Assembly (NCBI RefSeq): GCF_013294025.1
Contig: NZ_JABSNL010000003.1
Span: 62,001-126,000 of the forward strand
From: Flavobacterium aeripolare
GTDB taxonomy: Bacteria > Bacteroidota > Bacteroidia > Flavobacteriales > Flavobacteriaceae
DNA length: 64,000 bases
Reading direction: 5' to 3'
The position numbers and the translations under genes are program-made. Below the pieces are notes generated by a model. It was given only the letters and a program-made list of their open reading frames with translations. It searched no databases and was not told the origin of the DNA. Positions 17,557-26,043 of this stretch are shown here, piece by piece; the stretch's first letter is position 1, and the number at the start of each line of letters is the position of its first letter.

Positions 17557-17571
17557 TCAGTTTCTTAATCT

Positions 17572-17597
17572 AAAACTTTTATAAATGTAAAAGTTTC
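17572..17597. terminator. weak AT-rich hairpin between convergent genes
   Basis: AAACTTTTA, a six-base loop and TAAAAGTTT overlap the end of the thioesterase gene at the convergence with the YigZ gene. The stem is nine A/T-rich pairs, so function as a terminator is uncertain. Confidence 0.35.
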
Positions 17598-17980
17598 TCT
17601 TTTACATACTCAGGAGGAGCCGTTGGTCTACCCGTTTTCATATCCACAAAAACCAAAATAGAATTGGCAATTGTTAATAACTCCGATTGCTCGTTGTAAA
17701 TCTCATAGTCAAATTCAATCTTAACTGAACTTTGACTTTTCAAGATTGTTTTTATTGTTAGCAAATCATCATAGCGGGCAGGTTTTTTATAATTCATATT
17801 AAGAGAAACTACCGGAAGCATGATTCCGTTTTCTTCCATCCATTTATACGAAACCCCCAGGTTTCTAAGCCATTCCACGCGACCCATCTCAAAATATTGT
17901 GCGTAATTCCCGTGATAAACGACCCCCATCTGGTCTGTTTCTGAGTACCTAACTCGTACTTTTAACTCGTGTTCTTTCAT
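17579..17980 (-). CDS. acyl-CoA thioesterase, YbgC/4HBT family
   Basis: 133-residue hot-dog-fold thioesterase. The catalytic region YSETDQMGVVYHGNYAQYFEMGR contains the conserved Asp and the helix-start Gly-Val-Val-Tyr-His of the YbgC/4-hydroxybenzoyl-CoA type. These enzymes hydrolyse short- or medium-chain acyl-CoA. The gene is divergent from dnaA, and there is no Tol-Pal cluster beside it, so a link to the cell envelope is not supported here. Confidence 0.88.
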   Translation of the reverse strand: MKEHELKVRVRYSETDQMGVVYHGNYAQYFEMGRVEWLRNLGVSYKWMEENGIMLPVVSLNMNYKKPARYDDLLTIKTILKSQSSVKIEFDYEIYNEQSELLTIANSILVFVDMKTGRPTAPPEYVKEKLLHL

Positions 17981-18177
17981 AATTATTTTATACTTTTATA
18001 GCTTTATATTTCATCAACTTTACCTTACTTACAACAATATTAGTTCAAATTCAACCACTAATAATTTTTTTTTATAGAATTTTGTTCACATATTTGTTAC
18101 CCCGAAAAAAACGGAAATATCAGCCTTATTTTTCAACAAATACAACGCTTACTTAATACAATAATTTAACAGAATTT

Positions 18178-19605
18178 ATGAACAAAACTGCTCAATCAGT
18201 ATGGGAAAACTGTCTGTCTTTTATCAAAGACAACATTCAAGACCAAGCCTATAAAACATGGTTTGAGCCTATCAAGTCAGTTGAACTTACCGATAACGCA
18301 TTGTATATTCAAGTTCCAAGTAAATTCTTTTATGAATGGTTAGAAGAGCACTATGTTAAACTTCTAAAAGTAGCACTTACTAAGGAGCTTGGTAAAAATG
18401 CTAAGTTACTTTATAAAATTAAGATGGAGAACACTTATGGTAATAAACAACCGTTCACAGAACAGTTGCCTAGTGCCAATAGAGCTCCTATGAAACCGCA
18501 AAACGTTGATGCTCCTTTTAAGAATCTAGATCCTGAATTAAAGAATCCATTTGTGATTCCTGGAATTAGAAATTTAAAAATAGAATCACAACTTAATCCT
18601 AACTATAGTTTTGATAACTTCCTCGAGGGAGATTCAAATAGATTAGCGCGTTCTGCAGGTATGGCTGTTGCCAATAAACCAGGTGGAACTTCGTTTAATC
18701 CATTACTTATTTTTGGTGGTGTAGGTTTAGGAAAAACACACTTAGCTCATGCTATAGGTGTTGAAATTAAAGACAAATACCCAGAGAAAACGGTACTATA
18801 TATTTCAGCAGAAATTTTCACACAACAATATATTGACTCTGTAAAAAAGAACAATAGAAATGACTTTATTCACTTCTATCAACTTATAGATGTCTTAATA
18901 ATTGACGACGTGCAGTTCCTTTCTGGTAAGTCAGGTACACAGGATGTGTTTTTTCACATTTTTAACTACTTGCATCAAAATGGTAAACAAGTAATCCTAA
19001 CTTCAGATAAAGCGCCTGTTGATATGCAAGATATCGAACAACGCTTGTTATCTCGATTTAAATGGGGATTATCAGCCGAGTTACACCAACCAGATTACGA
19101 AACTAGAATTTCGATCTTAAAAAATATTCTGTATCGTGATGGTGTTGAAATTCCAGAAGATATTATAGAATACGTAGCTAGTAATATTAAGTCAAATGTA
19201 CGTGAACTTGAAGGAGCTATAATCTCTTTGATTGCACAATCTTCTTTCAATAAAAAAGAAGTAACAATTGATCTAGCAAAAAGCGTAGTTGAAAAATTTG
19301 TTAAGAATGTAAAACGCGAAATCTCGATTGACTACATCCAGAAAATTGTTTCGGACTATTTTCAATTAGACTTAGAAATTCTACAATCAAAAACAAGAAA
19401 AAGACACGTTGTACAAGCCAGACAATTAGCCATGTTTTTTGCTAAAAAATACACAAAGGCTTCGCTTGCTAATATTGGCTCGCAAATTGGTGATCGTGAT
19501 CATGCCACTGTATTACATGCTTGTAAAACAGTAGATAACTTAGTTGCTACAGACAAACAATTTAAAAAGTTTGTTGACGACATTCAAAAAAAATTAACGC
19601 TTTAG
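18178..19605 (+). CDS. dnaA: chromosomal replication initiator protein DnaA
   Basis: 475 residues with all four domains: the N-terminal interaction domain (1-80), a variable linker, an AAA+ domain with Walker A GGVGLGKTH (~180) and Walker B LIIDDVQFLSG (~240), and the DNA-binding domain with the signature DRDHATVLHACKTV near the C-terminus. It unwinds oriC to start replication. The intergenic region upstream is AT-rich but has no recognisable DnaA boxes, so the origin is probably elsewhere. An LMW phosphatase gene follows by 7 bp. Confidence 0.97.
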   Translation: MNKTAQSVWENCLSFIKDNIQDQAYKTWFEPIKSVELTDNALYIQVPSKFFYEWLEEHYVKLLKVALTKELGKNAKLLYKIKMENTYGNKQPFTEQLPSANRAPMKPQNVDAPFKNLDPELKNPFVIPGIRNLKIESQLNPNYSFDNFLEGDSNRLARSAGMAVANKPGGTSFNPLLIFGGVGLGKTHLAHAIGVEIKDKYPEKTVLYISAEIFTQQYIDSVKKNNRNDFIHFYQLIDVLIIDDVQFLSGKSGTQDVFFHIFNYLHQNGKQVILTSDKAPVDMQDIEQRLLSRFKWGLSAELHQPDYETRISILKNILYRDGVEIPEDIIEYVASNIKSNVRELEGAIISLIAQSSFNKKEVTIDLAKSVVEKFVKNVKREISIDYIQKIVSDYFQLDLEILQSKTRKRHVVQARQLAMFFAKKYTKASLANIGSQIGDRDHATVLHACKTVDNLVATDKQFKKFVDDIQKKLTL

Positions 19606-19612
19606 AACTACC

Positions 19613-20080
19613 ATGCCAACGAAAATTTTGATGGTTTGTTTAGGGAATATTTGCCGGTCACCATTGGCCGAAGGAATACTTGCATCTAAACTTCCAACAG
19701 ATAACTTTACTGTAGATTCTGCAGGAACAGGTTCGTGGCACGTGGATCAGTCTCCTGATAAACGATCTATCGCTGTCGCAAAAAAGCATCACTTAGACAT
19801 TTCGAAACAAAAAGGACGACAGTTTAAAAAGGCTGACTTTACTACTTTTGATTATATCTTCGTTATGGATAAATCAAATTACAACGATGTACTTGCCTTA
19901 ACTGACAACCAACAGCAAAGAGATAAAGTAAAACTAATTCTTAACGAGCTCCATACTGACAAAAACCTAGATGTTCCTGATCCTTATTTTGGAATCGAAA
20001 ATGGTTTTGAAAAGGTATACAGCATGCTTGATGAAGCCTGTACTATTATCGCTGACAAATTGCTTCGCCAACAAAAATAA
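19613..20080 (+). CDS. low-molecular-weight protein-tyrosine phosphatase
   Basis: 155 residues with the P-loop VCLGNICRSP (nucleophile Cys9, Arg15) at the N-terminus and the general-acid loop DPYFG toward the end, as in the LMW-PTP family. It dephosphorylates phosphotyrosine proteins or low-molecular-weight phosphates. It is cotranscribed with dnaA (7-bp gap); I recall this pairing in other Flavobacteriaceae. No capsule or tyrosine-kinase genes are nearby. Confidence 0.92.
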   Translation: MPTKILMVCLGNICRSPLAEGILASKLPTDNFTVDSAGTGSWHVDQSPDKRSIAVAKKHHLDISKQKGRQFKKADFTTFDYIFVMDKSNYNDVLALTDNQQQRDKVKLILNELHTDKNLDVPDPYFGIENGFEKVYSMLDEACTIIADKLLRQQK

Positions 20081-20183
20081 GCCAATCCCTTCCCTATTAT
20101 TTTTAATAGATTCCTTTATTATATTCTCATATTAATGCCGTTCTTTGCGGTATTCAATTAGTGTAAATAATAAATCTATATTC

Positions 20184-20906
20184 ATGAAGTCACCAACTCT
20201 TTTAGGAAAACTGTACTTAATTCCAACTACAATGGGCGAATGCGATCCTATGGATGTATTACCTCAAACCGTAAAAAGAACCATTGATTTCATAGACCAT
20301 TATATCGTCGAGAACGAGAAAACAGCTCGAAAATCTATCAAAGAAGTACATCCTGATAAGAAACAATCTGATTTGATCTTATTTACATTGAACAAGCGTA
20401 CAGAAGTAAAAGAACACCTTGAGTTTATACAACCTTTACTAGAGGGAAAAAATGTAGGCTTGATGAGCGAAGCAGGTTGCCCTGGTGTAGCTGATCCTGG
20501 TGCTGTTATTGTAAAATTAGCTCATGACAAAGGCATTCAAGTGGTTCCCTTAGTTGGACCATCTTCAATATTACTAGCTATGATGGCTTCAGGAATGAAC
20601 GGTCAAAGCTTTACTTTTCATGGTTATTTACCTATCGAAAAAGACGAAAAGAAAGCAAGCTTTAAAAGTTTAGAACGCATTTCATTTGAAAAAAATCAAT
20701 CTCAAATTTTCATTGAAACACCGTACCGCAACAATAAATTATTCGAAGACTTAATACAGACTTTAAATCCTGAAACCCATTTATGTATCGCTACCGATAT
20801 TACACTACCTACAGAATATATAAAGACCAAGAAAATTGCAGCTTGGAAAAAAGAAACCATCGATTTACACAAACGACCTACTATTTTCATCATTCATAAA
20901 ATGTAA
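20184..20906 (+). CDS. SAM-dependent methyltransferase of the RsmI/tetrapyrrole-methylase superfamily
   Basis: About 240 residues. The fold is that of RsmI, the 16S rRNA C1402 2'-O-methylase: N-terminal LGKLYLIPTTMG, the glycine-rich GLMSEAGCPGVADPGA, LVGPSSILLAMMASGMNGQSFTFHGYLP, and a terminal segment typical of the group. It departs from canonical RsmI (GLxSDAGTPxISDPG), so it is probably a paralogue with a related RNA or other substrate. The ATG at 20184 (MKSPTLLGK) is chosen over an in-frame TTG at 20145. A small hairpin (AATGCCG/CGGTATT, 20134-20154) lies just upstream. Confidence 0.85.
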   Translation: MKSPTLLGKLYLIPTTMGECDPMDVLPQTVKRTIDFIDHYIVENEKTARKSIKEVHPDKKQSDLILFTLNKRTEVKEHLEFIQPLLEGKNVGLMSEAGCPGVADPGAVIVKLAHDKGIQVVPLVGPSSILLAMMASGMNGQSFTFHGYLPIEKDEKKASFKSLERISFEKNQSQIFIETPYRNNKLFEDLIQTLNPETHLCIATDITLPTEYIKTKKIAAWKKETIDLHKRPTIFIIHKM

Positions 20907-20971
20907 TTTTAAAACTACATTTAGAATCTTTTATTACATTTGATCTATTAACCAAACTAAAATTTACCAAG

Positions 20972-21115
20972 ATGAAAATAAACAATAAAGATCTTAAAAT
21001 ATTTGTGTTAGGAATGGTTGCGTTGTTCACCATACAAACAGTTTACGACTGGAAACAAGTCAAAGAGGATATCACAAGAGGATGGAATGATGGATCGAAT
21101 CAAAGCATTAAATAA
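20972..21115 (+). CDS. small membrane protein, 47 residues
   Basis: A short frame starting ATG at 20972 encodes MKINNKDLKIFVLGMVALFT followed by IQTVYDWKQVKEDITRGWND and a short tail. It has one hydrophobic helix (residues 9-23) after a basic start and a tryptophan-containing amphipathic C-terminus, giving an N-in single-pass membrane protein. It lies 65 bp after the RsmI-like gene and ends before a strong hairpin. I recall similar tiny proteins at this place in other flavobacteria. No function known. Confidence 0.6.
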   Translation: MKINNKDLKIFVLGMVALFTIQTVYDWKQVKEDITRGWNDGSNQSIK

Positions 21116-21146
21116 ACTTAAATAATTTAGAATTCGTTCACAAGCT

Positions 21147-21206
21147 AAATCTTTAAATCTCGTTATAAAAGGCTATTTTTATAATGAGATTTAAAGATTT
21201 TTTTTT
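21147..21206 (+). terminator. 24-bp hairpin with T-tract directly abutting the next start codon
   Basis: Arms AAATCTTTAAATCTCGTTATAAAA and its near-exact complement (one wobble) enclose GGCTA. The hairpin is followed by a run of T up to 21206. The ATG of the aminotransferase gene is at 21207, with no gap. It ends the small-protein transcript or attenuates the next gene. Confidence 0.8.
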
Positions 21207-22334
21207 ATGAGCAAACTACCCAATGTAAAGACCAGTATATTTTCGATAATGTCAAAAATGGCCGCTGAATACAATGCCATTAATTTATCGCAAGGATTCC
21301 CAAATTTTCCAGTAGATAAAAAACTAACTACTATCGTTGAAAAACTAGCTAGTGAAAATGTACATCAATATGTACCTATGGCGGGCTATCCTCCTCTTCT
21401 AGATAAAATAGCGCATCTAACTAAAAATTCCTACAATAGAAGTGTTTCTTCAGATATCGAAATTCTAGTAACAGCAGGTGCTACTCAAGGAATTTTTACA
21501 GCAATACAAGCATTGGTAAATAGTAATGAGGAAGTAATCATTTTAGATCCAAGTTATGATTGCTATGAAGCACCTATACTTCTATGCAACGCAAAGCCAG
21601 TACGCATTCCCTTAAACGATGATTACACCGTAAACTGGCAAACTGTAAAAGAGGCTTGTTCGAATAAAACAAGAATGATCATTATCAATAATCCGCACAA
21701 TCCCACAGGAAAAACGCTTAATCAAGCTGATTTTGCTTCTTTAATAAAAATTATGGATGCATTCCCAGATATAATTTTGCTATCTGACGAGGTTTATGAA
21801 TACATTACTTTCGAAGAAAAGCATTTATCTGCCCATTTACAACCCACATTAGCAAATCGTGCTATTGTTGTTTCATCCTTTGGAAAGTCATTACATATCA
21901 CAGGCTGGAAAATTGGCTACCTTATTGCTCCAGAACACTTAATGATCGAAATTAAAAAAGTACATCAGTATTTAGTTTTTAGCGTGAATAGTATATGTCA
22001 AGTTGCCATCAGCCAATATCTAGATGTAGTCTCAATCGAAAACATTCGCGAAAGCTATCAACAAAAAAGAGACTTATTTAGATCTTTATTAAAATCGAGT
22101 CGTTTTGAACTATTGCCATGTGAAGGCACCTATTTTCAAGTAGCCTCTTACACAAAGATTAGCAATGAAAATGATGTCGATTTCTGCAAACGCTTAATTA
22201 CAGAACACGGAGTTGCTGCCATACCTATTTCAAGCTTTTATGAAAACGGAACAGACTTAAAATTAATTCGTTTTTGTTTTGCAAAAGATGATGAAACACT
22301 TAGAACTGCTGCTATAAAGTTATGCCAAGTATAA
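21207..22334 (+). CDS. PLP-dependent aminotransferase, methionine aminotransferase-like
   Basis: 375-residue class I/II aminotransferase. It contains INLSQGFPNFPVD, typical of the YbdL/kynurenine-aminotransferase-like group that uses methionine, the NPHNPTG substrate loop, LSDEVYEYITF (PLP Asp and Tyr) and the Schiff-base lysine in SSFGKSLHITGWKIGY. The start MSKLPNV is the usual one for homologues, even though it directly follows a terminator-like hairpin; transcription must therefore read through or begin inside the hairpin. Confidence 0.9.
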   Translation: MSKLPNVKTSIFSIMSKMAAEYNAINLSQGFPNFPVDKKLTTIVEKLASENVHQYVPMAGYPPLLDKIAHLTKNSYNRSVSSDIEILVTAGATQGIFTAIQALVNSNEEVIILDPSYDCYEAPILLCNAKPVRIPLNDDYTVNWQTVKEACSNKTRMIIINNPHNPTGKTLNQADFASLIKIMDAFPDIILLSDEVYEYITFEEKHLSAHLQPTLANRAIVVSSFGKSLHITGWKIGYLIAPEHLMIEIKKVHQYLVFSVNSICQVAISQYLDVVSIENIRESYQQKRDLFRSLLKSSRFELLPCEGTYFQVASYTKISNENDVDFCKRLITEHGVAAIPISSFYENGTDLKLIRFCFAKDDETLRTAAIKLCQV

Positions 22335-22402
22335 TTCTTAATTAATTTACTATGCATGCCTATTAAACTAAATCGTTATATTTACTATAAAAACTATAGA
22401 CC

Positions 22403-23284
22403 ATGAATTATACTGCAAAAATGTTGCGCGACGACGCCCTTAGAGATAAAGTGATTGTTGTCACTGGTGGAGGTAGCGGATTAGGTAAAGCGATGACCAA
22501 ATATTTCTTAGAGCTTGGAGCAAAAGTTGCCATTACTTCTAGAGACCTTGAAAAACTTAAAAAAACAGCTCAAGAATTATCCACTGAAACATCTGGAACT
22601 TGCCTGCCGCTTCAATGTGATGTGCGCCATTATGATCAGGTAGAAAATATGCTACAACAAGTACTAAAGGAATTTGGAAAAGTAGATGTCTTACTCAACA
22701 ATGCAGCAGGTAATTTCATTTCCCCTACAGAGCGCTTATCAGCAAATGCATTTGATACTGTAATAGATATTGTTTTAAAAGGAACTAAAAACTGTACACT
22801 CGCTTTTGGTAAGCACTGGATTGACACTAAGCAAACCTCCGCTACAGTTTTAAATATTGTCACAACATATGCATGGACAGGATCTGCTTATGTCGTTCCT
22901 AGCGCCACTGCAAAAGCGGGCGTACTTGCTATGACTAGAAGCTTAGCGGTAGAATGGGCAAAATATGGTATTCGTACAAACGCCATTGCCCCAGGACCAT
23001 TCCCTACTAAAGGCGCTTGGGATAGATTACTACCAGGAGACCTTGCCGAAAAGTTTGATATGGCAAAAAAAGTTCCGCTTCAGCGAGTGGGAGACCATCA
23101 AGAATTAGCCAACTTAGCAGCGTACTTAGTTTCTGACTTTTCAGCTTATGTAAACGGAGAAGTTATTGTCATCGACGGTGGTGAGTGGTTAAAAGGTGCA
23201 GGACAATTCAATATGCTCGAAGCTATTCCAGAGGAAATTTGGGATCAGCTAGAAGCGATGATCAAGGCAAAAAAATCAAAATAA
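22403..23284 (+). CDS. short-chain dehydrogenase, 2,4-dienoyl-CoA reductase-like
   Basis: 293 residues with a Rossmann nucleotide site VTGGGSGLGKAM. The region SAYVVPSATAKAGVLAMTRSLAVEWAKYGIRTNAIAPGP matches the layout of mitochondrial 2,4-dienoyl-CoA reductase, including Ser in place of the usual catalytic Tyr of YxxxK, and PxxTKGAW after it. In that family this enzyme reduces 2,4-dienoyl-CoA so that polyunsaturated fatty acids can be beta-oxidised. NADPH use is expected. Single gene between an aminotransferase and udk, with its own terminator. Confidence 0.82.
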   Translation: MNYTAKMLRDDALRDKVIVVTGGGSGLGKAMTKYFLELGAKVAITSRDLEKLKKTAQELSTETSGTCLPLQCDVRHYDQVENMLQQVLKEFGKVDVLLNNAAGNFISPTERLSANAFDTVIDIVLKGTKNCTLAFGKHWIDTKQTSATVLNIVTTYAWTGSAYVVPSATAKAGVLAMTRSLAVEWAKYGIRTNAIAPGPFPTKGAWDRLLPGDLAEKFDMAKKVPLQRVGDHQELANLAAYLVSDFSAYVNGEVIVIDGGEWLKGAGQFNMLEAIPEEIWDQLEAMIKAKKSK

Positions 23285-23300
23285 AGGACTTTATATAAAG

Positions 23301-23332
23301 CGTATCTATTAAAAGATGCGCCTTTTTTTAAT
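23301..23332 (+). terminator. terminator after the dienoyl-CoA reductase-like gene
   Basis: GCGTATCT, a short loop, AGATGCGC and a run of T, 17 bp after the stop codon. Confidence 0.75.
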
Positions 23333-23499
23333 AGGTAGTAGCATCAGTAAATAAATAATTTCTTCTGTTTATCTAAGCGTTAAGGCGTAAAAAGGCAACG
23401 ATTTAGCAACTAATATAGTTAAAACGCTAGCATTGTTCAAAATAATCGATTATTCATAATTCTAATTTAGCAATTCCCTATTTTACATCTATTATTTGC

Positions 23500-23507
23500 T
23501 ATTTTTG
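23500..23507 (+). promoter_or_regulatory. promoter -7 element of udk
   Basis: Exact TAnnTTTG (TATTTTTG), placed to start transcription about 24 nt before the udk ATG. No clear -33 TTG at the expected distance. Confidence 0.5.
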
Positions 23508-23536
23508 CACCCAATTAAACAAAACTCAAACACAGT

Positions 23537-24145
23537 ATGCTAATTATAGGAATCGCCGGAGGAACAGGGAGTGGGAAAACAACTGTAGTTCATCAAATTA
23601 TGAATGAATTACCAGAAGCAGAAGTAGGTATTATTTCGCAAGATTCTTATTATAAAGAGAACCATAACCTTAGTTTTGACGAGCGTGCTTTGATAAATTT
23701 TGACCATCCTCGAGCTATCGATTTTGAACTTTTAGTGACGCATTTAAAGCAGTTAAAAGAAAATCAAACCATTCAACAACCCGTATATTCTTTTGTAACA
23801 CACAATAGAACTGAAGACACTATTACTACTCATCCTAGAAAAGTGATGATTGTTGAAGGGATTCTAATACTAGCAAATCCAGAATTAAGAGACTTATTTG
23901 ACGTAAAAATTTACGTTCACGCTGACTCTGACGAACGATTAATTCGCCGTTTAAAAAGAGATATCGCTGATCGCGGTCGCGATATGGACGAGGTATTAAA
24001 CCGTTATCAAAACACCTTAAAACCTATGCATCAGCAGTTTATAGAACCTACTAAAGCCTTTGCTGACATCATTATTCCTAACGATAAATACAATACGGTG
24101 GCAATTGATGTAGTTCGTGCTGTAATTAATCAAAGAATTCTATAA
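23537..24145 (+). CDS. udk: uridine kinase
   Basis: 202-residue P-loop kinase that phosphorylates uridine and cytidine in pyrimidine salvage. The Walker A is GGTGSGKTT (8-16), followed by the uridine-kinase landmarks ISQDSYYK, NFDHPRAIDFELL, VEGILIL and RRLKRDIADRGRD. Length is normal. It heads a row with divIC, mutA and mutB that I recall as conserved in Flavobacteriaceae, although a minus-strand RNA element sits between it and divIC. Confidence 0.95.
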   Translation: MLIIGIAGGTGSGKTTVVHQIMNELPEAEVGIISQDSYYKENHNLSFDERALINFDHPRAIDFELLVTHLKQLKENQTIQQPVYSFVTHNRTEDTITTHPRKVMIVEGILILANPELRDLFDVKIYVHADSDERLIRRLKRDIADRGRDMDEVLNRYQNTLKPMHQQFIEPTKAFADIIIPNDKYNTVAIDVVRAVINQRIL

Positions 24146-24181
24146 ATTTATTGTAATTTTATAACTGTATATTTTAATAAT

Positions 24182-24264
24182 TAAGAGCTATTTCCTGCTG
24201 TACACTATATCTTAGCTGCCAAACACTGGCAACTAAGGATGCCGTTTCCATCAGGGCTAAAAAC
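24182..24264 (-). ncRNA. structured RNA element, Flavo-1-like, copy 2
   Basis: Read on the minus strand: TTAGCCCTGATGGAA-A-CGGCATCCT, then a variable hairpin (TTAGTTGCCAG ... TGGCAGCTAA), then AGATATAGTGTACAGCAGG and AAATAGC. The flanks agree almost base for base with the element at 5000-5080, while the hairpin differs in sequence and is a good stem in both. It runs opposite to udk and divIC; its 5' end lies just upstream of the divIC start, so its promoter would be inside divIC. The family name Flavo-1 is from memory. Confidence 0.62.
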
Positions 24265-24271
24265 CAACCTA

Positions 24272-24601
24272 ATGATCAATCCTTATAAAAATAGTACCTG
24301 GTTTAAATGTGTTAGCAATAAATACATCTGGGTCTTACTCTTTTTTACTGTCTGGATGGTATTTTTAGACAATTACTCTTACTTTGATCACCGTTTTCTC
24401 GATGACCAAATTGGTGAACTTGAGGACAATAAAGAATACTACCAAGAAGAGATTAACAAGGATGAAGAGCAAATCAAACAGCTTAAAAATCCAGAACAAA
24501 TCGAGAAATATGCTCGTGAGAAATACTATATGAAAAAAGAAAACGAAGATATATATCTTATCGAATTCGAAAGTGATAGTATTGAAAACAGCATGAAATA
24601 A
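24272..24601 (+). CDS. septum formation initiator, FtsB/DivIC family
   Basis: 109 residues: a short cytoplasmic N-terminus, one membrane helix (YIWVLLFFTVWMVFLDN) and an extracytoplasmic coiled coil (DDQIGELEDNKEYYQEEINKDEEQIKQL) with the family ending AREKYYMKKENEDIYLIEF. It is expected to join FtsL and FtsQ at the division site. An in-frame ATG at 24239 would add residues encoded by the reverse strand of the RNA element at 24182-24264, so the ATG at 24272 (MINPYKNSTW) is chosen. mutA follows by 27 bp. Confidence 0.88.
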   Translation: MINPYKNSTWFKCVSNKYIWVLLFFTVWMVFLDNYSYFDHRFLDDQIGELEDNKEYYQEEINKDEEQIKQLKNPEQIEKYAREKYYMKKENEDIYLIEFESDSIENSMK

Positions 24602-24628
24602 ATCCTAGAATTTCTTAAACAAAAATAG

Positions 24629-25993
24629 ATGGCTACTAATTATTTTGAAGACTTTGACGCTGTATCTTCCAAGCAATGGAAACAAAAAATACAGTTTGAA
24701 TTAAATGGTGGCGATTACAACGACACCTTAATTTGGAATTCTCCTGAAGATATCAAGGTAAAACCTTTTTACCACAAAGATGATTTTTCAAAAATTGGTA
24801 CAATTGGTACAAAAGCATCTGCATTTAAAATAGTTCAAGACATCTTCGTTTTTGATTTAGAAAAATCAACTGAACGCGCCTTAGACACCATAAGTCGTGG
24901 TGCCGAAAGTTTGCGTTTTACTATTGAAAACGATACAATAGCAATAGAAAATGTCTTAAATAAATTACCTTTAAACGACATTACCGTTTATTTTGATATG
25001 CGCTTTTTATCAATCGATTTCGTAAAAAGATTAGAGAGTATTGCTAGCAGTTTTAATACGCAATTTTTCTACAATTTAGATCCTATTGGGCATCTAGCCA
25101 AAGACGGAAATTGGTACACTACTGCTGACAAAACTAATTTTGACACGTTAAACGCAATAACATCTGCTGTTACAAAAAATACGGTAGTAAGCATTGATGC
25201 TACTTTGTATCAAAATGCAGGAGCTAATATGGTTCAGCAAATTGCCTATGCTGTAGCACACGCAAACGAATATTTTAATAGAATGCCTATCCTTAAACAG
25301 CAACTCGTTATTAATGTTGCCGTAGGAACAAATTACTTCTTTGAAATTGCAAAACTTAGAGCCATCCGCTTATTATATAAAGCAGTAGCAAAAGAATACA
25401 ATCACGATTTAGATTGCCATATTTTTGCTGTGCCTACAAAGCGCAATAAAACATTATACGATTACAACGTTAATATGTTGCGAACTACCACAGAGTGCAT
25501 GTCAGCTATTATTGGAGGTGCTGACGCTGTTTCAAATTTACCTTATGATGCCTTATATCACAAGGACAACGAGTTTGGCGATCGTATTGCTAGAAACCAA
25601 CTCTTGATTTTAAAAAAAGAAAGCTACTTTGATAAAGTTGATAACCCTGCTGATGGATCGTACTACATTGACACATTGACAAGTCAGCTTGCTGAAAAAG
25701 CATTGTTGCTTTTTAAAAATATCGAAGAGAACGGTGGCTTTTTAAAACAGCTTAATGAAGGTATAATTAAGAGAAAAATACAAGAAAGTGCAGACAAGGA
25801 ACAGCAGTTATTTGATTCTGGTAAAGAGGTATTATTAGGGACTAACAAATATCCTAACAAATTAGACCGAATGAAAGACGACCTAGAGTTATTCCCTTTT
25901 GTAAAAGTCAATCCTAGAAAAACATTGATTACTCCTATTATCGAAAAAAGATTAGCAGAGAAAGCAGAACAGGAGCGATTAGCTACTGAATAA
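24629..25993 (+). CDS. mutA: methylmalonyl-CoA mutase small (beta) subunit
   Basis: 454 residues homologous to the barrel domain of methylmalonyl-CoA mutase but without a C-terminal B12-binding domain, as is usual for the non-catalytic small subunit of the bacterial heterodimer. Recognisable segments include [31 protein letters not shown] and [20 protein letters not shown]. It pairs with the large subunit encoded 50 bp downstream to interconvert methylmalonyl-CoA and succinyl-CoA. Confidence 0.93.
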   Translation: MATNYFEDFDAVSSKQWKQKIQFELNGGDYNDTLIWNSPEDIKVKPFYHKDDFSKIGTIGTKASAFKIVQDIFVFDLEKSTERALDTISRGAESLRFTIENDTIAIENVLNKLPLNDITVYFDMRFLSIDFVKRLESIASSFNTQFFYNLDPIGHLAKDGNWYTTADKTNFDTLNAITSAVTKNTVVSIDATLYQNAGANMVQQIAYAVAHANEYFNRMPILKQQLVINVAVGTNYFFEIAKLRAIRLLYKAVAKEYNHDLDCHIFAVPTKRNKTLYDYNVNMLRTTTECMSAIIGGADAVSNLPYDALYHKDNEFGDRIARNQLLILKKESYFDKVDNPADGSYYIDTLTSQLAEKALLLFKNIEENGGFLKQLNEGIIKRKIQESADKEQQLFDSGKEVLLGTNKYPNKLDRMKDDLELFPFVKVNPRKTLITPIIEKRLAEKAEQERLATE

Positions 25994-26043
25994 CCGCAAC
26001 GTTTACTCTCCTATTATTTAACAGTGAAAATTACGCGCATCCT

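Noticed and set aside
17981-18177. Replication origin next to dnaA
   Set aside because: The spacer is AT-rich but I found no sequence like the TTATCCACA DnaA box or a cluster of related 9-mers.
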